A stretch of 44,382 bases of DNA from CAVTWS01 sp964390555 (GCA_964390555.1 CAYMJU010000020.1:1-44382); one strand, 5' to 3'; counted from the stretch's first letter, positions 16,233 to 25,257 are shown. Numbers and translations: made by a program. The notes: generated from the sequence alone by a model not told the origin.

Positions 16233-17484
16233 GTCTGCTCCCGCTCGGTTTCGTAGGAAAGCTCAGATCGGCGACAGACGCCGTTCCGGCAGGGTCGACC
16301 GGCACCACGAGCGTGAACGTCGATCCGACACCCTCCTGTGAGACGACGTGCACCGTGCCCCGGTGGTTCACGGCGACATGGCGCACGATTGACAACCCGA
16401 GACCGGTGCCGCCCGTGACCCTCGATCGGGCCCGGTCGACCCGGTAGAACCGCTCGAAGATGCGGTCCAGGCTTCCGGCAGGGATGCCCACGCCTTGATC
16501 TCCGACTGCGATCGCCACGTCGTTCTCGGTCGCCGCGACTCGAAGCTGCACAGGGCTCCCCGCGTCGGAGTACTTGACGGCGTTCTCCACGAGGTTCCGG
16601 ATCGCGGAGACGATCTGCCGGCAATCACAGACGATTGTCGGGTCCTCCGCGGGGACGACGATGTCGATCGGTATCGACCGTGATGCGGCGGCTTCGGCCA
16701 AAGACTCGCAGGCCTCACGCACCATCGCTCCCACCGAATGGTGCGCAAATGGCGTGACCTGAGCCGACTCGATCGTACTGAGATCGAGCAGGTCGCCGAC
16801 CAGGCGTCCCAGACGCACCGACTCGGCGCCGATACGTTCGACCAGCTGCCGGATCGTCTCGGGATCGGTCTCATCGAGCACCGTCTCGGCGAGCAGGCTC
16901 ATGGCTCCGACGGGTGTCCTGAGCTCGTGGCTCACGTTGGCGACGAAGTCTCGCCGCACGGCGTCGACCCGGTGCAACTCGGTGACGTCGTCGATCAATG
17001 CGGCGACACCGATCGGCTCACCGTCGCCCCCGGTCAACCGCTGAGCCGACACTAGAAAGTTCCGTTGCGGAGGGCCGTAGAGCTCGACCTCTCGCTCGGC
17101 GCTGCCGACTCGCCCGGCGAGTGCGACGAGCTCGCGGAGCGCTTCGGCGACGAGTGCGCGACTGTGATGGCCCTCGAGGTAGCCCGCAGCAAACCGATTC
17201 GAATGCAGTACCGAACCGGTCGCGTCGCAGAGGATGACACCCTGAGTCACGCAGTCGAGGGCTCCTTCGAGGCGGCTCCTCTCGCTCCGCTCCGACAGGG
17301 CGTCGGTGCGTGCCCGCTGCCGTTCACGCTGAATCGCGGCGACCACATCTTGTTCGAAATCGGTCGAGTTCAGGTCCAGCTTCGCCGCGATCGAGCGGAG
17401 CTGGGACCGACGACCGAACGTGACGCCGAGCGCCCCCACCAACACGATGGCGACCGCGAGAAGGCCGAAGGACGCCGCGGTCAT
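16225..17484 (-). CDS. senX3: Sensor histidine kinase, SenX3-like
   Basis: 419 aa. One N-terminal membrane helix (about residues 5-23), a coiled linker, a PAS-like domain (about 70-170: GVILCDATGSVLHSNRFAAGYL), a HisKA domain with His in FVANVSHELRTPVGAM (about residue 190), and a HATPase_c domain with the N box (NLVENAVKYS), G1 (GDQGVGIP), F box (IFERFYRVD) and G2 (GGTGLGLSIV). It phosphorylates the RegX3-like partner encoded next. SenX3 has two N-terminal helices; I see only one clearly. The ATG overlaps the phoU stop in an ATGA, linking kinase production to the pst-phoU unit; PhoU proteins commonly pass Pst transport status to this kind of kinase. Confidence 0.85.
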   Translation of the reverse strand: MTAASFGLLAVAIVLVGALGVTFGRRSQLRSIAAKLDLNSTDFEQDVVAAIQRERQRARTDALSERSERSRLEGALDCVTQGVILCDATGSVLHSNRFAAGYLEGHHSRALVAEALRELVALAGRVGSAEREVELYGPPQRNFLVSAQRLTGGDGEPIGVAALIDDVTELHRVDAVRRDFVANVSHELRTPVGAMSLLAETVLDETDPETIRQLVERIGAESVRLGRLVGDLLDLSTIESAQVTPFAHHSVGAMVREACESLAEAAASRSIPIDIVVPAEDPTIVCDCRQIVSAIRNLVENAVKYSDAGSPVQLRVAATENDVAIAVGDQGVGIPAGSLDRIFERFYRVDRARSRVTGGTGLGLSIVRHVAVNHRGTVHVVSQEGVGSTFTLVVPVDPAGTASVADLSFPTKPSGSRRV

Positions 17485-18215
17485 CCGGGTTCGTCGTCTG
17501 AGACGTCGGTCGTGACCCCCATCGTGGCCCGGAGCTGCTCTCGCGCCGCCCCGGTGTGCTCGGGAAGCCAGCCGGTCACCATGTACTGGACCCGGTCGCC
17601 GATCGCCACCGCGTGGTCGCCGATGCGTTCGAAGTATCGACCGACGAGCGCGAGCTGGACGGCCGGCTGGACCTCGAGCCCACCCTCGTTCTGGACCTCG
17701 AAGATCGTGCTGATGTACTCGGAGTGGATGTCGTCGAGCCGATCGTCCATGTCATTGAGCGCACCGGCGAGACCGGCGTTGGCGTCGACATAAGAGTCGA
17801 CCGCCAAGCGCGTGAGGCGAACGGCCTCGTCGCTCATCTGAGCGATGAGGCCGCGGAGTCGAGGCTGGAGGCGCACGCCGAACATCCGGCGGGTGGCCTT
17901 GCAGATGTTCGAGGCCAGATCGGCGCAACGTTCGAGCTCGGCACCGATCCACATGGCGGCGACGATCGCTCGCAGGTCCTTGGCCATCGGCTGTTGTAGG
18001 GCTAGCGCGCGGTAGCACGACTCCTCTATGTGGAGGGCGCGCATGTCGATGGCATCGTCGGAGCTGATGATGAGCTGGGCTTCGTCGAGGTCGCCTTCGA
18101 GGAACGCGCGGGTTGCCCGCGGGACCGTTTCGGCCGTCCGGGCCGCGAGCGCGATCACCTCGTTGCGGATCTCGTCGAGCTGCTGGTGGAACGTTCGGCG
18201 GATCTCGTCGGGCAT
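17481..18215 (-). CDS. phoU: Phosphate signalling/uptake regulator PhoU
   Basis: 244 aa, the usual length, with two tandem three-helix PhoU bundles. Diagnostic metal-binding stretches are EESCYRALALQQPMAKDLR, AAMWIGAELERCADLASNI and VGRYFERIGDHAVAIGDRV (E/DxxxD motifs). PhoU inhibits Pst uptake and keeps the sensor kinase in its phosphatase state when phosphate is plentiful. The ATG at 18215 has AAGGGAGA upstream and lies 13 bp after pstB. The C-terminus overlaps the kinase gene start. Confidence 0.95.
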   Translation of the reverse strand: MPDEIRRTFHQQLDEIRNEVIALAARTAETVPRATRAFLEGDLDEAQLIISSDDAIDMRALHIEESCYRALALQQPMAKDLRAIVAAMWIGAELERCADLASNICKATRRMFGVRLQPRLRGLIAQMSDEAVRLTRLAVDSYVDANAGLAGALNDMDDRLDDIHSEYISTIFEVQNEGGLEVQPAVQLALVGRYFERIGDHAVAIGDRVQYMVTGWLPEHTGAAREQLRATMGVTTDVSDDEPG

Positions 18216-18228
18216 GGTGTCTCCCTTC

Positions 18229-19164
18229 TCAGCCGAATCGGCCGGTGACGTAGTTCTCGGTCCGCTCGTCGCTGGGTTTCGAGAAGATCGTCTCGGTGCG
18301 GTCGTACTCGACGAGCACGCCGGTTCTGGTGTCGTTCTCTCCGTGGATCTCGGCGGTGAAGAAGGCCGTACGATCACTGACGCGTGCGGCCTGCTGCATG
18401 TTGTGGGTGACGATCACGATCGTGTACTCGGCCTTCAGCTCGTGCATCAGGTCTTCGATGCGCGCGGTGGCGATCGGGTCGAGGGCCGAGCACGGTTCGT
18501 CCATCAACAGCACGTCCGGATCGACGGCTATGGCCCGAGCGATGCAAAGACGCTGCTGCTGACCACCAGAGAGACCGAGAGCGATCAGCTTCAACCGGTC
18601 TTTGACCTCGTCCCAGAGGGCCGATTTCTGCAGCGAGGACTCGACGATGTCGTCGAGCTCGGACTTGCGGCGAATGCCCGCGAGCTTCGGGCCGTACGCG
18701 ACGTTGTCGTAGATCGACTTCGGGAACGGGTTGGGCTTCTGGAACACCATCCCGATCCGCCTCCGGACCTCCACGGCGTCGACCCGCGCGTCGTAGAGGG
18801 CGACACCGTGGTAATCGAGCGTGCCCTCGACCCGGGCGCCGACGATCAGGTCGTTCATGCGGTTGAAACACCGAAGTACCGTCGACTTTCCGCAGCCCGA
18901 AGGACCGATCAGCGCCGTGATCTCGCGCTCGCGGACGTCGAAGTCGACATCGCGTACGGCCCGGAACGGGCCGTAGTACACGTTCAGGCCCTGGACGTGG
19001 AAGACGACCGCTTCCTCCTGGGTCTCCTCGCCGGTGCCGGGAGCGGCTGGGCTCGAAAGAGGGGCCGCCGGCGTCACGTGGGGAGCGGCGTCGTCGATCG
19101 GCTCGGAATCGGGAGTCACGGCCATGTCATCCTTGATCGTGTCGGTCGGGTCGAGCGTACGCAT
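18229..19164 (-). CDS. pstB: Phosphate ABC transporter ATP-binding protein PstB
   Basis: 311 aa. Walker A is GPSGCGKST, the Q loop lies in GMVFQKPNPFP, the ABC signature is LSGGQQQRLCIARA, Walker B is VLLMDEPCSALD, and the switch His lies in IVTHNM. FQKPNPFPKSIYDN and NYVTGRFG at the C-terminus are typical of PstB. It powers the PstSCAB phosphate importer from the cytoplasmic face. The N-terminus carries an extra Pro/Ala/Glu-rich stretch of about 50 residues before the ABC core, and an internal ATG 13 codons in is possible; I kept the first ATG because AGAGGAGAGG precedes it. Confidence 0.95.
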   Translation of the reverse strand: MRTLDPTDTIKDDMAVTPDSEPIDDAAPHVTPAAPLSSPAAPGTGEETQEEAVVFHVQGLNVYYGPFRAVRDVDFDVREREITALIGPSGCGKSTVLRCFNRMNDLIVGARVEGTLDYHGVALYDARVDAVEVRRRIGMVFQKPNPFPKSIYDNVAYGPKLAGIRRKSELDDIVESSLQKSALWDEVKDRLKLIALGLSGGQQQRLCIARAIAVDPDVLLMDEPCSALDPIATARIEDLMHELKAEYTIVIVTHNMQQAARVSDRTAFFTAEIHGENDTRTGVLVEYDRTETIFSKPSDERTENYVTGRFG

Positions 19165-19165
19165 C

Positions 19166-20137
19166 TCAGCTGCCTCTCCTCTTCTCGAATCGGCCCCGGA
19201 GCAGGATTGCGAGGATGCTCAGCGCGAGCACGATCACGACGAGGACGAAGCTGGCGGCCGGGGCCAGGTTCTCCTGGAACTGGACGGGCGATCCGGCAGA
19301 GTTCGGCTCGGAGCTCCACTCGTTGATCACGATCGGTAGCGCGGTGAACCGGTCCTGGAGCTGGCCGAGATCGAGGAACCCGTAGTCTCGCCCCAGGCGA
19401 CCGGTCGCGGCGCCGACGACGAGGATCGGCGCGGCCTCGCCGATCGCCCTTGCCAGCGACAACAGCGCGCCGGTGATGATGCCGGGGGCAGCATAGGGAA
19501 GCACCTGAGTGCGAATGGTGTCCCACCTGGTAGCGCCGAGCCCGTAGCCGCCCTCGCGAAGGCTCTGCGGTACCGCCCGAATGGCTTCGGCGGCGGTGAT
19601 GATGACGATCGGGAGGACGAGGACCGCCACCGTGATGCCCGCAGCCATCGTCGTCGGACCGTTGGTGAGCCAGTCGGTCTTCTTCACGAAGATGGTCAGC
19701 CCCAAGATGCCGTACACGATCGACGGGACGCCGGCCAGGTTGCGGATGTTCACGGCGATGAAGCGAGACATTCGACCGCGATGGGCGTACTCCTCCAGGT
19801 AGACCGCCGCAGCGATGCCGATCGGGAACGCGAACAGGATCACGAACACGGCGATCCAGAACGAGCCCCGCAAACCTTGGAAGATGCCTTGCTTCGGGTC
19901 GTCTGGTTGCTGGCGTAACTCGCCGCCGAGGAAGCTGCGTAGGTCCTCTGAAAGGACCGGCCATCCCCTCCTCGCGATGTCGAGGAGAAGAAGGGTCAGT
20001 ATGAACAGCGAGATGCCGAGGGCCGCGAGTAGGGCGGAACGGAAGATCCGCCCCACGAGATCACGGCTCCCACCGTGGAGCTGCGCCTCGACGCGCCGCC
20101 GTGTCGCTGTCGTGTCGACGAGCGGAGCGAGCACCAT
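19166..20137 (-). CDS. pstA: Phosphate ABC transporter permease PstA
   Basis: 323 aa with an N-terminal helix (about 35-57) and five more helices. The EAA-type loop that contacts PstB is visible in AIRAVPQSLREGGYGLGATRWDTI. IAAAVYLEEYA and NLAGVPSIVYGILGL are standard PstA segments. The ATG shares its A with the pstC stop codon (TGATG), and pstB follows after 1 bp, so pstC-pstA-pstB are tightly coupled. Confidence 0.95.
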   Translation of the reverse strand: MVLAPLVDTTATRRRVEAQLHGGSRDLVGRIFRSALLAALGISLFILTLLLLDIARRGWPVLSEDLRSFLGGELRQQPDDPKQGIFQGLRGSFWIAVFVILFAFPIGIAAAVYLEEYAHRGRMSRFIAVNIRNLAGVPSIVYGILGLTIFVKKTDWLTNGPTTMAAGITVAVLVLPIVIITAAEAIRAVPQSLREGGYGLGATRWDTIRTQVLPYAAPGIITGALLSLARAIGEAAPILVVGAATGRLGRDYGFLDLGQLQDRFTALPIVINEWSSEPNSAGSPVQFQENLAPAASFVLVVIVLALSILAILLRGRFEKRRGS

Positions 20138-21081
20138 CAGTACGCCTCCCGTACGCGCCGCACGAAGCGGTCAGCCAGCATGTTCAGACCGAGGGTGACG
20201 ACAAAGAGCAGGAGGCCGAGGAAGAACAGGCTGTTGAGCACCTGCCCGCCTGCGTCGCCGGCCACCTGGTCCGTGCCGATGACCGATGTCATCGCCGACG
20301 TCACCGTGAGACCACCCTCGAGCGGACTGGCGTTGAACTGCGCCGAGTTCGCCGCGCCCGAGGCGATCTTGACGACCATGGTCTCACCGATCGCGCGCGA
20401 CACCCCGATGATCACCGCCGCGACGAGCCCCGACACGGCAGCCGGCATGACGACGAGGAGGCTGGTCGTCATCTTGCGGGCGCCGAGCCCCGCCGATGCC
20501 TCGCGCAGGGCTCGGGGCACGGCGTTGAGGGCATCCTCGGCCACCGACGCGATCAGCGGGATCACGAGAATGCCGACGGCGATGCCGGCCGCTGCGTAGT
20601 TCTGCGGCTTGGCGTCGGAGAAGAGCTTCTGCACGAAATCGGGAGAGATGACCGTGAGCGCCCACCAGCCGAGCACGACGCTCGGGATGCCGGCGAGCAC
20701 CTCGAGGATCGGTTTGAGGATCTTCCGCATCCGCTGCGAGGCGTACTCGGACAGGAAGACGGCACTGGCAAGCCCGATGGGTAGCGCCACGACCATCGCC
20801 ACCGCGGTCACGATGAGGCTGCCGGCGAAGACGGTCTTGACGTCGAAGAGTCCTTGGCGCGGGTTCCAGCCGTCGCTCCACAGTCCGCTGATCTCGATGT
20901 TGACGATGAACTCCCACGCGTCGCTTAGAAGGGACCACAAGATGAGTGCGCTCACGACGATCGAGAGCGACGCGGCGGCGAGAAAGAGGCAGCGAACTCC
21001 CGCGTCCTTGAACTTGCGCTTCGTGCTGCCACTCAGCGATTCGATGGTCACCGCCTGTCGCGGTGAGGTGGTGTACGCCAT
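20137..21081 (-). CDS. pstC: Phosphate ABC transporter permease PstC
   Basis: 314 aa with a first membrane helix near residues 30-52 and five further helices. ASAVFLSEYASQRMRKILKP and LEVLAGIPSVVLGWWALTVI are characteristic PstC stretches, and NAVPRALREASAGLGARKM is the EAA loop that contacts PstB. GGAG stands about 7 nt before the ATG. It is separated from pstS by 130 bp containing a strong hairpin, so its expression is probably lower than that of the binding protein. Confidence 0.95.
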   Translation of the reverse strand: MAYTTSPRQAVTIESLSGSTKRKFKDAGVRCLFLAAASLSIVVSALILWSLLSDAWEFIVNIEISGLWSDGWNPRQGLFDVKTVFAGSLIVTAVAMVVALPIGLASAVFLSEYASQRMRKILKPILEVLAGIPSVVLGWWALTVISPDFVQKLFSDAKPQNYAAAGIAVGILVIPLIASVAEDALNAVPRALREASAGLGARKMTTSLLVVMPAAVSGLVAAVIIGVSRAIGETMVVKIASGAANSAQFNASPLEGGLTVTSAMTSVIGTDQVAGDAGGQVLNSLFFLGLLLFVVTLGLNMLADRFVRRVREAY

Positions 21082-21135
21082 GCCGGTCTCCAGTCAGTGG
21101 CGTGGACTCGTAAGACGTTTGGTCGGGATCGACCG

Positions 21136-21166
21136 CTCGGGGCCGGGCCTGAGGCCCGGCCCCGAG
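21136..21166 (-). terminator. Strong hairpin between pstS and pstC (attenuator)
   Basis: A perfect 14-bp inverted repeat (left arm 21136-21149, right arm 21153-21166) with loop TGA. The arms are almost entirely G and C, and the structure begins about 45 bp after the pstS stop. There is no U tract. Its position suggests partial termination or 3'-end protection that gives more PstS than permease, as is common for binding-protein operons. Confidence 0.75.
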
Positions 21167-21211
21167 ATCACATCACACCGGGGGGAAGTGCGCTGCCTCG
21201 AACCCGCCGAT

Positions 21212-22318
21212 TCACGACATCCAGGTGGCGACAGACGATGCGAGGGTGGCCTGGTCGAGGTCCACGTACCCGACCTCGCTCACGGCGGCGAGACCGTCGG
21301 TCAGGTAGAAGTCGACATAGGCCTGAACAGCCGGATTCTCGGCGGCGGCCGCGGCGTTCACGTAGATGTACAGCGTGCGGCTGATGGGATAGGAGCCGTC
21401 GGCGATGGTCTCGATCGTCGGGGCGCTGCAGCCGTCGCCGGCGTCGACCTCGAGGATCTTGACGTTGTCGCCTTCCGCCGTGGCGTAGGCGAAGCCCACC
21501 CACCCGAGCGAGCTCGACGAGCCCTCGATGTTCTGGATGATCACGTTGTCGTCGCCCGAGCTCGAGTAGTCAGGCCGGGTGATCCCCGCCTGGTCCTCGG
21601 TGATCGCCCCAGCCTCGAGCTGGGCGTCGGCCACGTCGCCGAGGGCGAGCTCGATGAAGGCGTCGTAGGTACCGGACTCGGTCCCGGGGCCGGTGAGGTC
21701 GAGCGGGGCGTCGGGGAACACGGTCGCGGAGCCGAGCGACGTCGCGAGATCCTGGGCGTCGGACCAGTTGCCGAATCCCTCCGATTCGGGGCCGATCAGC
21801 GCGTACAGGTCGGCCGTCGTGAGGCACGTGACGTCGGCGTTGTCGGGGCTCGTCATCACGGCGATGCCGTCGAAAGCGACCGCGAGCTCGACGAACTCGA
21901 CGCCGGCATCGGCGCAGGCTTGAGCTTCCTCGTCCTTGATCGCTCGCGACGCACCGGTGATCTCGGCCTCGCCGGCGCAGAACTTGACGAAACCGTCGCC
22001 CGTTCCGGGACCCTCGACGGTCACGAACACGTCGGGGGCAACGTCCTCCAAGAGCTCGGCAACGCGCACGTTGATCGGCTCGACGGTCGAGCTCCCGGTC
22101 ACGAAGACATCCCCGGACGCGCTCGGGTCGACAGCTGGGCCCGAATCGCCGCCATCGACGGGCGCCTCGGTGTCGACCGGAGCCTCGGTGTCGGCTGGAG
22201 CCGCAGTGTCGACGGTCTCGGCACTGGTATCGTCGTCGTCACCGCATGCGGCGGCGACCAGCGCCAGGCTGAGGCACGCTGCCACGAGCCACGTTCGCCG
22301 GGTCTTGGATGAGTTCAC
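21212..22318 (-). CDS. pstS: Phosphate-binding lipoprotein PstS
   Basis: 368 aa. The signal peptide ends in LALVAAACGDD, with the lipidated Cys at residue 25. A Thr/Glu/Pro/Asp-rich linker (DTEAPVDTEAPVDGG) precedes the binding domain. VTGSSTVEPI, ITGASRAI and TGPGTESGTYDAF are phosphate-contacting loops of PstS. It binds phosphate outside the membrane and delivers it to PstCA. The GTG start has AGGAGGT 8 nt upstream. The preceding 100 bp hold a -10 box (TAGCGT, 22372-22377) and a PHO box, implying induction by phosphate starvation. Confidence 0.95.
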   Translation of the reverse strand: MNSSKTRRTWLVAACLSLALVAAACGDDDDTSAETVDTAAPADTEAPVDTEAPVDGGDSGPAVDPSASGDVFVTGSSTVEPINVRVAELLEDVAPDVFVTVEGPGTGDGFVKFCAGEAEITGASRAIKDEEAQACADAGVEFVELAVAFDGIAVMTSPDNADVTCLTTADLYALIGPESEGFGNWSDAQDLATSLGSATVFPDAPLDLTGPGTESGTYDAFIELALGDVADAQLEAGAITEDQAGITRPDYSSSGDDNVIIQNIEGSSSSLGWVGFAYATAEGDNVKILEVDAGDGCSAPTIETIADGSYPISRTLYIYVNAAAAAENPAVQAYVDFYLTDGLAAVSEVGYVDLDQATLASSVATWMS

Positions 22319-22371
22319 GGATCTTGACCTCCTGGGTCGCTGCGCGCGACACCTTCGGTCACGCACTGCGA

Positions 22372-22377
22372 ACGCTA
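22372..22377 (-). promoter_or_regulatory. -10 box TAGCGT of pstS
   Basis: TAGCGT on the minus strand, 20 nt downstream of the third, degenerate PHO-box unit. The transcript would have a leader of about 45-50 nt that includes the AGGAGGT ribosome site. Confidence 0.5.
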
Positions 22378-22397
22378 GGAAGTCCGTCGGAACACGC

Positions 22398-22426
22398 GGA
22401 ATTCACCCGGTGAACAACGGGTGAAT
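22398..22426 (-). promoter_or_regulatory. PHO box upstream of pstS
   Basis: Minus-strand direct repeats ATTCACC (22426-22420) and GTTCACC (22415-22409) are spaced exactly 11 bp, followed one period later by a weak third unit GAATTCC (22404-22398). This matches the actinobacterial PHO box (tandem 11-mers with GTTCACC cores) bound by PhoP/RegX3-type regulators. The box begins at the last base of the ppk1 stop codon, so the space between the two genes is fully used. Confidence 0.8.
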
Positions 22427-24549
22427 CATCCGGTGCTGGCGTCGCCGCCCGCCGCGCGCTGGAGCGCCTGGGCCTGGAACGCCACTTGGACGTCGAATCC
22501 GTGGGGCGCCGACGCGCGGGTCCATGTCCCGTCCGCGGCAAGGGACCAGGCGAGGTGGTCGTCGCTCAGGCTCATCCCCAGCGCTTCGGCCAACCGGTCC
22601 CGGACGGACCGATCACAGATTCGCACGAGCGCCTCGACCCGCCGATCGAGGTTGCGTTCCATCAGATCGGCCGAGCCGATGAACACCGCTGCTTCGCCGA
22701 GCCCCTCGCCGTTGGCGAACAGGTACACGCGGGAGTGCTCCAGGTACTGGCCGATCAGCGACCGGACGCGGATGCGTTCCGAGAGACCCGGAACGCCCGG
22801 GCGGAGGCAACAGATACCCCGGACGATCAGATCGATCTCGACGCCGGCCTGCGAAGCGTCGTACAAGGCGTCGATCACTCGCCGGTCCACGACGTTGTTG
22901 CACTTGATGACGATGCGCCCGCCCGGGTGTTCGGCCTCGGCGGCGATCAGATCGACTAGGGCCGGCCGAAGCCCGTCGGGTGCCACGAGCAGGCGCTCGT
23001 AACGCAGGCCCCGGCCGTAGCCGGTGAGCGAGTTCATCAGCGCGTTGACGTCGTCGCCGACCACGGGATCGGCGGTGAGCAGGCCGAAGTCCTCGTAGAT
23101 CGCCGCCGTACGGTGGTTGTAGTTGCCGGTGCCGAGGTGGCAGTAGCGGCGCAAGCCGTCGGCTTCGTCGCGAACGACGAGGCAGATCTTGGCGTGGGTC
23201 TTCAGGCCCACGAAGCCGTACGACACGTGGACCCCGGCCCGCTCCATCCGCCGAGCCCACGCGATGTTGGCCGCCTCGTCGAAGCGCGCGGTCAGCTCGA
23301 TGAGCACGGCGACCTGCTTGCCCGCTTCGGCCGCGGCGATCAATCCCTCCACCACGAGGCTCTCGCCGGCGGTGCGATACAGCGTCATCTTGATCGCCTG
23401 AACCTGCGGATCGGCCGCGGCCTGGCGTAGCAGTTGCACCACCGACGCCACGAACGAGCTGTACGGATGGTGCAACAAGATGTCGCCGGCTCGGATCGCC
23501 GCGAAGATGTCGTTGGGCTCGCCGTTGTCGACGAGCTCGGGCTCGGCCACGCCGGCGAACGGAGGGTGGACCAGATCGGGTCGGTCGAGTGAGATCACCT
23601 GCCAGAGCGCCGTCAGGTCGAGCGGCGCTCTCGACACATAGACGTCGTCGGAACCGAGATCCAACTCGTCGCGCAACCATTCGACCAGTTCGGGGCCCAT
23701 CGTCGAAGCCACCTCGAGCCGAATGGCGCGACCGAAGCGCCGTTGGCGGAGCTCCATCTCGACGGCGGCGAGGAGATCGTCGGCGCCCTCGTCATCGACG
23801 ATCAAGTCGGCGTTGCGGGTGACCCGGAACGCGTGGTGCTCGACGATCTCCATCCCGACGAAGAGCCGTCCGAGGTGGGCGGCGATCAGCTCCTCGAGCC
23901 AGACGAAGCCGTCACGCCCCGCCACCGGCACGAGCCGCGGCAACAGACCGGGAACCTTCACCCGGGCCAGGTGTCGAGCCCCCGTCGCTGGGTCGCTGAG
24001 GACCACGGCCAGGTTGAGCGACAGATCCGACACGTACGGGAACGGGTGGCCGGGATCGACGGCCAGCGGGGTCAGAATCGGATACACGCGACCCTCGAAC
24101 ACTGCGGTCAGCGTCGTCTGCTCGTCGTGGGACAGCTCGGTCCACGCGTGGAGCCGGATCCCACACCGTCCGAGCGCCGGGGCGAGCTCGTGCTCGAAGA
24201 GATCGCTATGGCGCGTGCTCAGGTGGTCGACTACCGATCGGATGTCCCGGAGCTGATCGCCAGGCGTGCGGCCGTCCGAACCGGTCGTGGATATTCCTGC
24301 CTCGAGCTGATCCTTCAACCCGGCGACGCGAACCTGGAAGAACTCGTCGAGGTTCGACGGGAAGATCGCGGCGAACTTGGCCCGTTCGAGAAGCGGCAGC
24401 TCGCGGTCGAAGCCGTACGCGAGCACGCGAGCGTTGAAGGCCAGCCAGGAGAGCTCCCGGCCGAGGTACCGCGTGGTGTTGCGGTCGAATCCGCCGACGA
24501 CCGCAGCGGCTCGTGTCAGCTCTGTCGAGGTAGGGATCGGCGTGCTCAC
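22426..24549 (-). CDS. ppk1: Polyphosphate kinase 1
   Basis: 707 aa, typical length. It makes polyphosphate reversibly from ATP gamma-phosphate. The N-terminal domain opens with RYLGRELSWLAFNARVL; the catalytic C-terminal domains include DILLHHPYSSF, IKMTLYRTAGES, the phospho-histidine segment VGLKTHAKICLVVR, HLGTGNYNHRTA (metal and ATP contacts) and the second His region YLEHSRVYLFANGEG. The GTG start has no obvious Shine-Dalgarno sequence. Its position directly upstream of the PHO box and pst operon ties polyphosphate storage to phosphate uptake; whether it is itself PHO-regulated is unclear, since I see no box before it. Confidence 0.95.
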   Translation of the reverse strand: MSTPIPTSTELTRAAAVVGGFDRNTTRYLGRELSWLAFNARVLAYGFDRELPLLERAKFAAIFPSNLDEFFQVRVAGLKDQLEAGISTTGSDGRTPGDQLRDIRSVVDHLSTRHSDLFEHELAPALGRCGIRLHAWTELSHDEQTTLTAVFEGRVYPILTPLAVDPGHPFPYVSDLSLNLAVVLSDPATGARHLARVKVPGLLPRLVPVAGRDGFVWLEELIAAHLGRLFVGMEIVEHHAFRVTRNADLIVDDEGADDLLAAVEMELRQRRFGRAIRLEVASTMGPELVEWLRDELDLGSDDVYVSRAPLDLTALWQVISLDRPDLVHPPFAGVAEPELVDNGEPNDIFAAIRAGDILLHHPYSSFVASVVQLLRQAAADPQVQAIKMTLYRTAGESLVVEGLIAAAEAGKQVAVLIELTARFDEAANIAWARRMERAGVHVSYGFVGLKTHAKICLVVRDEADGLRRYCHLGTGNYNHRTAAIYEDFGLLTADPVVGDDVNALMNSLTGYGRGLRYERLLVAPDGLRPALVDLIAAEAEHPGGRIVIKCNNVVDRRVIDALYDASQAGVEIDLIVRGICCLRPGVPGLSERIRVRSLIGQYLEHSRVYLFANGEGLGEAAVFIGSADLMERNLDRRVEALVRICDRSVRDRLAEALGMSLSDDHLAWSLAADGTWTRASAPHGFDVQVAFQAQALQRAAGGDASTG

Positions 24550-24611
24550 CGGGAACCAATCTGCCAGGGTCTACCTAATGACGATCGGTCGCCGCGGCTC
24601 GGGCGTGAGCG

Positions 24612-24884
24612 TCAGCCTGAGACCTCTTCGTCGTAGCCGAGGTCCCACTCGCACAAGATCCGCTCGCGCTCGGCGTCGCGATTGACCCGTTCGCGGTTCC
24701 GCCGGAACTGCGGGTCGTGGGGGGGTAGGAGCAGCAACCGGGCGTTCACGCGGTCTCGGAAGCCGTCGACTGCAGGACGGTCGCCCGAGACGAGGCGTAC
24801 CTCCCAGTGGGGTGCAACCGGACCGAGATAGACGACCTTGGCGTGGGCGATCGGGGGTTCGGGCGGTAGATCGGTCATCGTCAT
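24612..24884 (-). CDS. Hypothetical protein upstream of ppk1
   Basis: 90 aa, not recognised. It has a beta-strand-like core (KVVYLGPVAPHWEVRLV), a central helix (DGFRDRVNARLLLL) and a charged Arg/Glu-rich C-terminal helix (RRNRERVNRDAERERILCEW) with an acidic end. No signal or membrane helix. AGAAGG lies just before the ATG at 24884. It is 62 bp upstream of ppk1 on the same strand and may share its transcript. Confidence 0.65.
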   Translation of the reverse strand: MTMTDLPPEPPIAHAKVVYLGPVAPHWEVRLVSGDRPAVDGFRDRVNARLLLLPPHDPQFRRNRERVNRDAERERILCEWDLGYDEEVSG

Positions 24885-24992
24885 CGCCTTCTGATCACGG
24901 CCTTCCTGGGAGGTGGGCCCCGAGTTTACGGGAACTTTCGGGCTGATCCATGCGTACTAGTAAGGCGCGGCAGCCAACCTACGGAGGACGGC

Positions 24993-25241
24993 ATGGACAC
25001 GACGTGGATGGCACAGGGCAACTGTGCGGACAAGCCACCGTCTTTGTTCTTCCCGAGCGACGGCGTGGGCGTCGAGATCGCTCGGCGCATCTGCGCTATG
25101 TGCCCGGTCACGAGCCCCTGCCTCGAGTACGCCCTCGAGAATCGCATCGAGCACGGCGTGTGGGGCGGATGCTCGGAGCGTGAGCGCCGCCGCATCCTCA
25201 AGCGCCGCCGCACACCCGAGGTGTCCGCCAGCGGCGGTTGA
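24993..25241 (+). CDS. WhiB-family iron-sulfur transcriptional regulator
   Basis: 82 aa. The four cluster-binding cysteines are in order: GNCADK, then C..C in CAMCPVTSPC followed by the fourth, giving the C-x(n)-C-x2-C-x5-C pattern. GVWGG is the conserved turn (G[VI]WGG) and the basic tail SERERRRILKRRR is the DNA-binding end. WhiB proteins bind a [4Fe-4S] cluster and modulate sigma-factor-dependent promoters in redox, division or antibiotic responses. ACGGAGGAC stands 7 nt before the ATG. A TACTAG/TAGTAA stretch about 35 bp upstream could hold the -10 box. It converges on tatA with a 16-bp gap. Confidence 0.9.
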   Translation: MDTTWMAQGNCADKPPSLFFPSDGVGVEIARRICAMCPVTSPCLEYALENRIEHGVWGGCSERERRRILKRRRTPEVSASGG

Positions 25242-25257
25242 CGAATTCGGCGGTTCC

